A stretch of DNA of 23,550 bases from Firm-13 sp964617375 (lineage in GTDB: Bacteria; Bacillota; Clostridia; Saccharofermentanales; Saccharofermentanaceae), in NCBI GenBank assembly GCA_964617375.1, contig CAZTXQ010000045.1, positions 1-23,550 of the forward strand, read 5' to 3'. The notes under the pieces are model-generated. The model worked only from the letters and a program-made list of their open reading frames with translations, was not told the DNA's origin and did no database searches. How positions within the stretch are numbered: the stretch's first letter is position 1; each line of letters starts with the position of its first letter. Below are positions 16,049 through 23,369 of this stretch, one piece after another. Position numbers and translations under genes: made by a program.

Positions 16049-16077
16049 ATCTTATCATTTGTCCCGGCAAAGGACAA
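16049..16077 (-). promoter_or_regulatory. Candidate promoter of the SPFH operon
   Basis: On the minus strand, TTGTCC (16077-16072), a 17-base spacer and TAAGAT (16054-16049), each matching consensus at four of six positions. It precedes the strong ribosome binding site at 16013-16006. Confidence 0.45.
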
Positions 16078-16139
16078 CAGAAGGCATGGCGTTCGCGGGA
16101 TTCAGACTGTCATAAGACCATGTCTCAGGATAAAGACCG

Positions 16140-17291
16140 TCAGGAGTCCCTGTTCCCGGGATCCGTCTCGTCACGGTCGGAAGCGGCGTACGCGACGTCC
16201 GGAACCGGGGCTTTCAAATCCGGCGCATCCGGCACCGGAGCTCCCACTTCCAGGGCTTCTCTGGGAACGCCAGCTCTCCTTTTTTCGATAACCGTCGCGA
16301 TCAGTCCGATTACAATCGGCAGATAAAAAGTCAGAAGACGCCAGAGCACCAGGGCAAAATTCACCAGATGCTTCGGGAAAAACAGGCTGAAAAAGATGGC
16401 GAAGCTGCTGTCGGCAGCGCCAAGAGCACCCGGAATCGGTACAAACGTTGCGATCATCAGGACAAAGGCCTGCGATGCGAGAAGTGTCAGCGAATCGGTA
16501 CCGGTCAGATTAAAACTCTTGTAGATGACGTTCCCGATCAGAAAATAAACGGTCAGCTGAACGACCGTGATCAGGCACATTTTAAGAATTTCGGACTTGT
16601 GCTTGCGCATGATCTGGAACTGCACGTGAAAATTCTCGAGCTCCGAGAGTACGGCTTCGGCTTTGGCCTCCGGATCTTTAAGAATCCGCATTCTGGCCAG
16701 AATACGGATGCCCAGAAGGGCGATTTTCTCGGTTGCACTCTTAAAAAAAGCCACGCCGACCAGCATAAGCGTAACGGCCGTATGTGCCACAAACCCTACG
16801 ATTACGGCGACCATCAGGACTTTGACTTCGCTCATGAAATACGAGAATTTGAGAATCAGCGTCGCCAGGCAGTACACGGTCAGAGTGATCTGGTACACGA
16901 TAAACTTCGCAAGGAGCGCCGTCATCGTCTTCCCGACGGGAGATCCCCGCCTTAACATGAAGAAGGCCTGAGCCGGCTGTCCGCCCGAGGCAAAGGGGGT
17001 CACGTTGTTAAAATACTGCCCGATCATCGTGAGGCGCAGGGAAAAGCGGAATTTGTGCGTCGGATCGACCATCCGGACCGAAATGTGCAGGACCAGGGCA
17101 TCGAGAAGCCAATAAATGAGCATGCAGAATACAGCAGCGATAAGCCACCCGATATGAGCCGTCTTCAGCACCGTCGTCACTTCGTTTACGCCGTCCACGT
17201 TTATCAGATATGCGATCAGAAAAATCAGGGAGAACAGTACGAGAAGAAGGCTGAAGGTGTTGTTCTTAATTCCGTTCGTGTTTTTTGCCAT
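16140..17291 (-). CDS. UPF0104 / MprF-type lysylphosphatidylglycerol-synthase membrane domain protein
   Basis: 383 aa with about eight membrane helices and the family signature FNNVTPFASGGQPAQAFFMLRRG. Later VPIPGALGAADSSF also fits family PF03706. Only the membrane (flippase-like) part of MprF is present; there is no aminoacyl-transferase domain. The hydrophilic tail (about 335-383) contains two APVPD repeats. The start was set at 17291, preceded by GAGAGG 4-5 bases away; it overlaps the last 26 bases of the glycosyltransferase gene. Pairing of this family with a GT4 glycosyltransferase suggests membrane glycolipid synthesis and translocation; this is inference from context. Confidence 0.87.
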   Translation of the reverse strand: MAKNTNGIKNNTFSLLLVLFSLIFLIAYLINVDGVNEVTTVLKTAHIGWLIAAVFCMLIYWLLDALVLHISVRMVDPTHKFRFSLRLTMIGQYFNNVTPFASGGQPAQAFFMLRRGSPVGKTMTALLAKFIVYQITLTVYCLATLILKFSYFMSEVKVLMVAVIVGFVAHTAVTLMLVGVAFFKSATEKIALLGIRILARMRILKDPEAKAEAVLSELENFHVQFQIMRKHKSEILKMCLITVVQLTVYFLIGNVIYKSFNLTGTDSLTLLASQAFVLMIATFVPIPGALGAADSSFAIFFSLFFPKHLVNFALVLWRLLTFYLPIVIGLIATVIEKRRAGVPREALEVGAPVPDAPDLKAPVPDVAYAASDRDETDPGNRDS

Positions 17292-18345
17292 ATTTCCTCT
17301 CTTTGGCATCATAGAGCTTCCGGTAGAATTCGTCCCAGATCGTGAAAACATGTTCCTTGGAATAGAATTCATGTCCGCGGGCCGACGCCTTTGCCGCCTC
17401 GTCGTAGTAGAGGGAATCTCCGGACAGACGCTTTATGGCATCAATAAAACCGTCCACACCGTTTTCGCGCAGATAGAAGTCAAAAAGAATGTCCTTGTAG
17501 ATGTCAATATCGCGCAAAAGGATCGGGATATGACAGCTCATGGATTCGAGAACGGTCATCGGGAACAGCTCCTCGAAGGACGGCAGAAACATAACATCTG
17601 CCGTGTTGTACAGTTCGGGCATCAGATCGCGTTCGATGATGCCGAGGAACTTCACGTTGGCCGGCGGGTTCTCCATAATTTTCTTCACATGGGCGTATCC
17701 GTCGGTGATGCTGCCGAAGGAGAAGCCTCCCGCCCAGACAAACTGTACCTGAGGAAGCTTCTCGGCGACCTCAATAAAATCGAAAATGCCCTTTCTGACC
17801 TGAAGCTGTCCGACACCCAGTACCACGAACGCATGATCGGCGATGCCGTATTTCTTGCGGAGCTCCGATTTCCTGCCGCAGTCACACTTAAAGAAGACTT
17901 TGTCGGACACATAATTCGGTATATAGCTGATCTTCTCGCGCTTTACGCCGTAATAGACAAGGCGGTCGACGAAATAGGAATTAACGGTAACGAGATAATC
18001 CATCCTTTTATAGAAAGAAATCGTATACCAATAAAAAACATTCTTAATGAAGTGCGGCAGCTGAATGCTGGTCTCAACCGTTTCGGGCAGAAAATGCACA
18101 TAGCCTACGGTAATGCCTCTTCGCTTCACAAGTCCCATGAATACGTAATAAAGGAAGTTGATGGTGTGGTAATGTGTGATGTCGGCAAACATAACCTTAT
18201 TCTCGAAAATCTCAAAGTCGTCGGCCATGTTCTCTTTGACAAGACCTACCTGTTCCTCATAAGCCGAACCCACTCCCTGACCTTTGATCTTGTACGCCGT
18301 CGAGAGCATGTTGATCGACTTTTTTTTCTTGCCTGGCTCCGTCAT
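17266..18345 (-). CDS. GT4-family glycosyltransferase, probably glycolipid synthesis
   Basis: 359 aa from the ATG at 18345 (AAGGGG 9 bases upstream). The upstream in-frame extension to 18513 lies in the divergent intergenic region and was not used. N-terminal half: INMLSTAYKIKGQGVGSAYE, a glycine-rich acceptor/donor loop, and HYHTINF. C-terminal half: FVVLGVGQLQVRKGIFDFIE, NVKFLGII and the E-x7-E motif E259-E267 (EELFPMTVLE), typical of retaining GT-B enzymes. It lacks a signal peptide and would act at the inner membrane face on a nucleotide-sugar donor. The adjacent UPF0104 protein supports a lipid-linked acceptor. The exact sugar and acceptor are unknown. Confidence 0.88.
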   Translation of the reverse strand: MTEPGKKKKSINMLSTAYKIKGQGVGSAYEEQVGLVKENMADDFEIFENKVMFADITHYHTINFLYYVFMGLVKRRGITVGYVHFLPETVETSIQLPHFIKNVFYWYTISFYKRMDYLVTVNSYFVDRLVYYGVKREKISYIPNYVSDKVFFKCDCGRKSELRKKYGIADHAFVVLGVGQLQVRKGIFDFIEVAEKLPQVQFVWAGGFSFGSITDGYAHVKKIMENPPANVKFLGIIERDLMPELYNTADVMFLPSFEELFPMTVLESMSCHIPILLRDIDIYKDILFDFYLRENGVDGFIDAIKRLSGDSLYYDEAAKASARGHEFYSKEHVFTIWDEFYRKLYDAKERKYGKKHERN

Positions 18346-18476
18346 TTTTACATTCCCCTTTTTTGACTTAAAACTCACTGAATATAATAACACAAACGGC
18401 GCACTTTCCACTTTGCTAAATTCATGGCAGAATAGATAAGGTAATGCTATTCTATTTGATGAAATCGGGGATTCAC
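18346..18476. promoter_or_regulatory. Divergent promoter region between glycosyltransferase and HAD phosphatase
   Basis: Plus-strand TATAAT at 18384-18389 is preceded by TTGACT at 18363-18368, but the spacer is only 15 bases. On the minus strand TATTAT/TATATT elements overlap the same AT-rich stretch without a clear -35. Both genes presumably start here, but the exact elements are uncertain. Confidence 0.35.
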
Positions 18477-19304
18477 ATGATACGACTGATCGCCGCCGAT
18501 ATGGACGGCACACTACTGGATGAGAACGGCCTCCTGCCGTCCCATTTCGGAGAGGTTTTCGAGCGCCTCTGCAAGGAAAATATCCTGTTCGCCGTAGCCT
18601 CGGGACGCCAGTACGGAAACCTCCTCAACCACTTCCGGGAATTCAGGGACAAAATGGTCTTTATCGCGGAGAACGGCACGTTCGTCGTGTATCGCGGCGA
18701 GACGCTCTACTCCTCGGTGCTCGCATTCCCGGATGTATTGGAACTTGCCGCAATGGCGAAAAAGGTTCCCGGCGCTGCGTGTGTGGTCTGCGGAATCCGC
18801 GCCGCATACGTTGAGAATAACGATGTCGCCGGCCGGCCGGAAGCACTGGCCGAGATCCGGAAATACTACGCCGCCGTCGAACTCGTCGATTCTTTCCGGG
18901 ATGTGTCGGACGAAATCCTGAAATTCACCGTCCTTGTTTTCGAGGGCTCGGAAAAATACGCGCTGCCCGTCTTTGCCGGATACAAGGACCGCTTCAAGCT
19001 GACCGTTTCGGGCGATTACTGGCTCGATATTACGATGCACGAGGCCAACAAAGGCATCGCGCTCGACCATATCCAGAAACGCTTCGGCATCTCAAAAGAG
19101 GAAACGATGGCATTCGGCGACTTCTTAAACGATGTCGAACTTCTCGAGAATGCCGGGTACAGTTACGCGATGAAAAACGCGCATCCGGGACTGTTTCCCC
19201 ATGCACGTTTCAGAGCTATGGGCAACGAAGAGGACGGCGTCCTTCGCGAGATCTCGCGCATGCTCGATACGCCTTCTGAATTTAACGCAAATCTCCATAT
19301 CTAA
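18477..19304 (+). CDS. Cof-type HAD-superfamily phosphatase (HAD-IIB)
   Basis: 275 aa, standard for the Cof family. Motif I is DMDGTLLDENG with nucleophile D8 and acid/base D10; motif II is ASGR (S42); motif III lysine is K192 (ANKGIALDHI); motif IV is GDFLNDVELLENAG (D215, N218, D219). The cap domain (about 85-180) is of C2B type. Members dephosphorylate sugar phosphates, FMN or pyridoxal phosphate; specificity cannot be assigned. The start was set at 18477 because MIRLIAADMDG is the family N-terminus, although only a weak GGGG site precedes it. Starts at 18459 and 18444 are in frame but no better supported. Confidence 0.9.
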   Translation: MIRLIAADMDGTLLDENGLLPSHFGEVFERLCKENILFAVASGRQYGNLLNHFREFRDKMVFIAENGTFVVYRGETLYSSVLAFPDVLELAAMAKKVPGAACVVCGIRAAYVENNDVAGRPEALAEIRKYYAAVELVDSFRDVSDEILKFTVLVFEGSEKYALPVFAGYKDRFKLTVSGDYWLDITMHEANKGIALDHIQKRFGISKEETMAFGDFLNDVELLENAGYSYAMKNAHPGLFPHARFRAMGNEEDGVLREISRMLDTPSEFNANLHI

Positions 19305-19353
19305 TTAAATGAATAAGGATTCGTCACGTATAATTCCGAACAATTATTTTAAC

Positions 19354-19383
19354 TTGCATTCTCTGTTCAGAACGTGCTATAAG
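19354..19383 (+). promoter_or_regulatory. Candidate promoter of the nfn operon
   Basis: TTGCAT (19354-19359), an 18-base spacer and an extended -10 TGCTATAAG (TATAAG 19378-19383), about 80 bases upstream of nfnA. The rest of the 158-base gap shows another TATAAT at 19329-19334 but no riboswitch-like fold that I recognise. Confidence 0.45.
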
Positions 19384-19462
19384 AATCATAGGACATGAGA
19401 AATGCCTTTTCACGATAACAAACGGAGGATACCGGCTTCCCATAACCGGCCGGGAGAAATGT

Positions 19463-20299
19463 ATGTATAAAATCGTATCAAAAAGACAGCTGAACCCAAC
19501 CGTTACCGAGCTTGCCGTCGAAGCGCCGTTTATTGCGCGAAAAGCACAGGCAGGCCAGTTTATCATTTTCCGAATCGACGAATTCGGCGAGCGCGTCCCC
19601 CTTACCATCGCAGATTACGATCGCGAAAAGGGCACCGTTTCGATTATTTTCCAGATCGTCGGCAAATCGACCGAGATGTTGGCATCTCTCGAGCCGGGCG
19701 ACTCTCTTCTGGATTTTGTAGGTCCTTTGGGAAAACCGACACCGGTCGAGGGCTTCAAAAAAGTCTGTGTCATCGGCGGCGGTGTCGGCTGCGCGATCGC
19801 CTATCCTTCGGCCAAAGCCCTTTTCGAGGCGGGTGCCGAAGTCGACGTTATCGCGGGTTTCCGCAATAAAGACATCGTCATTCTCGAGGATGAATTCAGA
19901 AAAGTGTCCTCGCACCTGTATCTCACAACGGACGACGGCTCCTACGGCGAAAAAGGCTTCGTAACCGACAAACTGAAGAGCCTCATCGATGCCGGCAACA
20001 ACTACGATCTCGTCATCGCGATCGGACCGGTCATCATGATGAAGTTCGTCTCCAAGGTCACAGAGCCTTACGGCATTAAGACTTTGGTCAGCCTGAACCC
20101 GATCATGGTCGACGGCACGGGCATGTGCGGCGGCTGCCGCGTCACCGTCGGCGGCGAAACGAAGTTCGCCTGCGTCGACGGCCCTGATTTTGACGGCCAC
20201 AAGGTGGACTTCGACGAACTGATGCGAAGAAACACCGTCTATAAGGCACAGGAACAGAAAAGTCCCGATCACGTCTGCCGGATCGGTTTAGGAGGATAG
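19463..20299 (+). CDS. nfnA: NfnA, small subunit of NADH-dependent reduced ferredoxin:NADP+ oxidoreductase
   Basis: 278 aa, ferredoxin-NADP reductase-like. The FAD-binding motif is RVPLTIADYD (44-53), the NAD-binding loop is VCVIGGGVGCAIAYP (101-115), and the C-terminal [2Fe-2S] motif is DGTGMCGGC...C with C222, C225 and C237 plus D217. Characterised NfnA proteins use three Cys and one Asp for this cluster, which matches. With NfnB it forms the cytosolic complex that couples exergonic ferredoxin:NADP+ and endergonic NADH:NADP+ electron transfer by flavin bifurcation. GGGAGA lies 5 bases before the ATG. NfnB follows 4 bases after the stop, which distinguishes it from PyrK-type homologues next to pyrD. 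Confidence 0.93.
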   Translation: MYKIVSKRQLNPTVTELAVEAPFIARKAQAGQFIIFRIDEFGERVPLTIADYDREKGTVSIIFQIVGKSTEMLASLEPGDSLLDFVGPLGKPTPVEGFKKVCVIGGGVGCAIAYPSAKALFEAGAEVDVIAGFRNKDIVILEDEFRKVSSHLYLTTDDGSYGEKGFVTDKLKSLIDAGNNYDLVIAIGPVIMMKFVSKVTEPYGIKTLVSLNPIMVDGTGMCGGCRVTVGGETKFACVDGPDFDGHKVDFDELMRRNTVYKAQEQKSPDHVCRIGLGG

Positions 20300-20303
20300 A
20301 AGA

Positions 20304-21695
20304 ATGGCTAATATGTCTCTCAGGAAAGTACCGATGCCCGAGCAGGATCCGGATGTCAGAAACAAGAATTTCAGCGAGGTTTCCCTCGGATATACCAAAG
20401 AAATGGCGATGGAAGAAGCGACCCGCTGCCTCAACTGCAAGAACAAGCCCTGCGTGGCCGGCTGTCCGGTCAATGTACGGATTCCCGAATTCATAACCAA
20501 AGTCGCCGCCGGCGAATTGGAAGAAGCGTACGATATCATAAAGACGACCAACTGCCTCCCTGCCGTCTGCGGCCGTGTATGTCCGCAGGAGACCCAGTGC
20601 GAAGAGCGCTGCGTCCGTGCGGTAAAGGGCGAATCCGTCGGTATCGGCCGTCTCGAGCGGTTTGTCGCCGACTGGCACATGGAGCACAGCACGAAGCTTC
20701 CCGAAAAGCCGGAATACAACGGACACCGCGTCGCCGTCATCGGCGCCGGCCCCTCCGGCCTGACCTGCGCGAGCGACCTGGCTCTCCTCGGCTATAAAGT
20801 GACTATCTTCGAGGCATTCCATACGGCGGGAGGCGTTCTCGTCTACGGCATTCCGGAATTCCGTCTGCCGAAAGCCCTTGTCCAGAAAGAAATTGACACG
20901 CTTACGGCTCTGGGCGTCGAAGTCATGACCAATATGGTCATCGGCAAGGTCCTATCCATCGACGAACTTTTCGAGGACGGATACGAAGCTGTCTTCATCG
21001 GCTCGGGCGCGGGTCTTCCGAGCTTCATGAAGATCGAGGGCGAATCCCTTGTCGGCGTCTATTCGGCAAACGAATACCTGACACGCTCCAACCTCATGAA
21101 GGCCTATGACAACCGTTACGACACCCCCATCCGTCAGAGCCATTCCGTCGCCGTCGTCGGCGGAGGAAACGTCGCGATGGATGCCGCCCGTACGGCCAAG
21201 CGACTCGGTGCGGAAAAAGTCTACATCGTATACCGCCGTTCCGATGCCGAAATGCCGGCCCGGCGCGAAGAAATCCATCACGCCAAGGAAGAGGGCATCA
21301 TTTTCAAGAACCTGAACAACCCGGTCCGGATCCACGGCGATGCGAACGGTCAGGTCCTTTCCATGGAGTGCGTCGAGATGGAACTCGGCGAGCCGGACGC
21401 TTCCGGACGCCGCCGCCCGATCGAGAAAAAGGGATCGAACTACACACTCGATGTCGACACCGTGATCATCGCGATCGGCACGTCGCCGAATCCCCTGATC
21501 CGCAACACGACCTCCGGCCTGGATACCAACAGCCACGGCTGCATCGTAGCCGACGACAATATGGCCACTTCCCGTCCCGGCGTATATGCCGGCGGCGACG
21601 CGGTGACCGGTGCGGCAACCGTCATTCTTGCGATGGGCGCCGGGAAAAAGGCGGCCGAATCCATCGATTTGTACATCAGGAGCCCTGAAGCATGA
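20304..21695 (+). CDS. nfnB: NfnB, large subunit of NADH-dependent reduced ferredoxin:NADP+ oxidoreductase (GltD-like)
   Basis: 463 aa. The N-terminal part carries two groups of cysteines for [4Fe-4S] clusters (C42, C45, C50, C54 and C84, C89, C93, C99, C103). The FAD-binding loop is VIGAGPSGL (about 133-141), the NADP(H) loop is VVGGGNVAMDAARTAKRLG, and the end has GGDAVTGAATVILAMGAGKKAA. It is homologous to the small subunit of glutamate synthase, but no gltB is nearby, while nfnA is directly upstream, which settles the assignment. Its Shine-Dalgarno (GGAGG) overlaps the nfnA stop. Its stop overlaps the next gene's ATG (ATGA, 21692-21695). Confidence 0.94.
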   Translation: MANMSLRKVPMPEQDPDVRNKNFSEVSLGYTKEMAMEEATRCLNCKNKPCVAGCPVNVRIPEFITKVAAGELEEAYDIIKTTNCLPAVCGRVCPQETQCEERCVRAVKGESVGIGRLERFVADWHMEHSTKLPEKPEYNGHRVAVIGAGPSGLTCASDLALLGYKVTIFEAFHTAGGVLVYGIPEFRLPKALVQKEIDTLTALGVEVMTNMVIGKVLSIDELFEDGYEAVFIGSGAGLPSFMKIEGESLVGVYSANEYLTRSNLMKAYDNRYDTPIRQSHSVAVVGGGNVAMDAARTAKRLGAEKVYIVYRRSDAEMPARREEIHHAKEEGIIFKNLNNPVRIHGDANGQVLSMECVEMELGEPDASGRRRPIEKKGSNYTLDVDTVIIAIGTSPNPLIRNTTSGLDTNSHGCIVADDNMATSRPGVYAGGDAVTGAATVILAMGAGKKAAESIDLYIRSPEA

Positions 21696-22681
21696 CAAAA
21701 GTAGTTGTTCTGGACGGATACACGGCGAACCCGGGAGACCTCTCCTGGGAGCCTTTTCGCGAATTCGGCGAGCTCACGGTCTATGACCGGACGCCAAACA
21801 GCCTGATCCTCGAGAGAATCGGAGATGCGGAATACATTCTGACCAACAAGACGCCGTTTATGCGCGAGACGTTAGCGAAGCTTCCGAACCTCAAATACAT
21901 CGGCGCTATCTCGACGGGCTACAACGTCATCGATACTTTGGCGGCGCGGGCCCTTGGAATCACGGTAACGAACATCCCGGAGTACGCGACCTTCGCGACG
22001 GCACAGATGACCATTTCACTTCTTCTCGAGCTGACGAACCGCGTCGGCCGGCACGACCGTATCGTACACGAGGGCGCATGGACGGTAAGCAAAGATTTCT
22101 GTTTTACCGACGGCGGCCTTACCGAGCTTTTCGGAAAGACTCTGGGACTTGTCGGATACGGTAAAATCGCGCGCCGGACGGCTCTTATTGCTACGGCTCT
22201 CGGTATGACGGTAAGGAAGACCGGGCGCACGGTCGCAAAGGGACTTCTTGACGGGAGCCTTTCCGGGGAGATCCCCGACGAGGACGGCGTATATCCGTCC
22301 TCCATGGAAACCCTCCTTAAGACAAGCGACGTAATCTCCTTCCACTGCCCGCTCACCGACGAGACCCGCGGCATGGTAAATGCAGAGATGATCCGGGACA
22401 TGAAAGACGGTGTTTTTCTCGTCAACACCTCGAGAGGACCTGTTCTGCAGGAAAAAGATGTGGCCGACGCGCTCGCTTCCGGAAAAATCGCGGGACTTGC
22501 CGTCGATGTACTTTCCGACGAGCCTCCAAAGGCCGATAATCCCCTTCTTACGGCTCCGAACTGCATCATCACGCCTCATATCGCCTGGGCACCCGTCGAG
22601 ACGCGCCAGCGCCTTCTGGACGCCGCCTATGCGAATTTCAAAGCCTTCCTCAGCGGGAATCCGGTAAATGTGGTTTCCTGA
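21692..22681 (+). CDS. D-2-hydroxyacid dehydrogenase (glycerate dehydrogenase/hydroxypyruvate reductase-like)
   Basis: 329 aa, normal length. The nucleotide-binding loop GLVGYGKIA (152-160) has Ala where the family usually has the last Gly of GxGxxG. Catalytic residues are R248 (NTSRGPVL), E277 (VDVLSDEPP) and H296 (ITPHIAWAP), as in D-glycerate and D-lactate dehydrogenases. The pattern TNKTPFMRETLAKLPNLKYIGAISTGYNVID is closest to the glycerate dehydrogenase/HprA group. It reversibly reduces a 2-keto acid with NAD(P)H. The four-base overlap with nfnB implies co-translation, so it may use the reduced nicotinamide balanced by Nfn. The substrate is not proven. Confidence 0.9.
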   Translation: MTKVVVLDGYTANPGDLSWEPFREFGELTVYDRTPNSLILERIGDAEYILTNKTPFMRETLAKLPNLKYIGAISTGYNVIDTLAARALGITVTNIPEYATFATAQMTISLLLELTNRVGRHDRIVHEGAWTVSKDFCFTDGGLTELFGKTLGLVGYGKIARRTALIATALGMTVRKTGRTVAKGLLDGSLSGEIPDEDGVYPSSMETLLKTSDVISFHCPLTDETRGMVNAEMIRDMKDGVFLVNTSRGPVLQEKDVADALASGKIAGLAVDVLSDEPPKADNPLLTAPNCIITPHIAWAPVETRQRLLDAAYANFKAFLSGNPVNVVS

Positions 22682-22755
22682 GTTGCGGATTAAACAAACT
22701 GGTATGAGAAGCTGAAGGCGGACCATAAGATCCGCTGACAGACGGATTAAACGAC

Positions 22756-22791
22756 AAAGGAGAATCAGGCATTGGCCTGCTTCTCCTTTTT
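22756..22791 (+). terminator. Terminator of the nfn operon, embedded in the 3' end of the antitoxin gene
   Basis: AAAGGAGAA/TTCTCCTTT and CAGGC/GCCTG stems, separated by one t-c mismatch, close on the 4-base loop attg and are followed by T on the plus strand. The downstream arm encodes the last residues (KKEKQANA) of the convergent HTH gene. On the minus strand the stem is followed by a poorer T-tract, so it may act in both directions. Confidence 0.88.
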
Positions 22792-23067
22792 GATTGGAAC
22801 AATTTCGAGAGTATATCCAAGCGGCTCAAGAATCTTCAGGATCGTATCGACATGCGGTGTCACGCGCATGCTCTCCATTCTGGCAATTGCCGGCTGCTTA
22901 ATGCCGGATAGTCTTGCGAGCTCGCGCTGCGTAATGCCGCGCGATTCTCTGGCTTCAATCATTTTCCCGATGAGAGATGCTTCAAAAAGAATCTGTTCTC
23001 TTTCGGACGGGGTCACTCTCGTGTCATCCGCCATATAATCGTCAAAGGTTTTGATTGTATTCTTCAT
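22765..23067 (-). CDS. HigA-like XRE-family antitoxin
   Basis: 100 aa. A charged N-terminus (about 1-40) is followed by a Cro/C1-type HTH: TQRELARLSGIKQPAIARMES (about 46-66), then HVDTILKILEPLGYTLEIVPIKK. This is the usual layout of HigA antitoxins, which follow a HigB/RelE-fold toxin, bind it, and repress the operon. Here the ATG overlaps the stop of a toxin remnant (AAATGA), as in intact higBA operons, but the toxin is broken. A weak GGAAGGA site precedes the start inside the remnant. The gene is convergent with the nfn operon. Confidence 0.85.
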   Translation of the reverse strand: MKNTIKTFDDYMADDTRVTPSEREQILFEASLIGKMIEARESRGITQRELARLSGIKQPAIARMESMRVTPHVDTILKILEPLGYTLEIVPIKKEKQANA

Positions 23068-23179
23068 TTGGAATTCATCCTTCCCAAAAAATCTCTCTGA
23101 TTGTATCTTGCCCGTTCAAGTTCCTTTTCAGGTATCTTTTGCGTTTTTTAACAAAGTGACTGAGAAGCACAAAAGGACT
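23064..23179 (-). pseudogene. C-terminal remnant of a HigB/RelE-type toxin
   Basis: One minus-strand frame reads SPFVLLSHFVKK and, after a slip in a six-A run (23149-23144), continues in another frame as TQKIPEKELERARYNQRDFLGRMNSK, then a stop overlapping the antitoxin ATG. Together these match the phage-Gp49/HigB C-terminal pattern 'ivLLhgFvKKTqKtP..Ei.rA'. One extra A would restore the join. Upstream of SPFV all frames hit stops or lack toxin-like sequence, so the N-terminal two-thirds is missing. The toxin is not expected to be functional. Confidence 0.6.
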
Positions 23180-23369
23180 TCAAACATATCGTTACGCACT
23201 TCGATGATAACATTCTTGTTATCAATTACAAGTAAATTGATGCAGTTCATGAACTGTCCGAGAATAGTGCATGAAGAATATACTGAGTATACTGTCTCAA
23301 ATCGGCCTTACGGATCGTGCAAACAGTGCAGTGGACTGGCAGGTAGGCACGTAGTGACCAAAAAGTTAG
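23180..23369. other. Intergenic stretch without recognised genes
   Basis: AT-rich to about 23290, then more balanced. A 40-codon minus-strand frame (23250-23128) starting MNCINLLVIDNKNVIIEV overlaps the toxin remnant but has no ribosome binding site and matches nothing I recognise. It could be decayed toxin sequence. The stretch ends at hairpin array 2. Confidence 0.4.

Noticed and set aside
20304..21695. Glutamate synthase small subunit (gltD)
   Set aside because: Homologous, but no large subunit is nearby and the adjacent nfnA with its [2Fe-2S] motif makes NfnB the better call.
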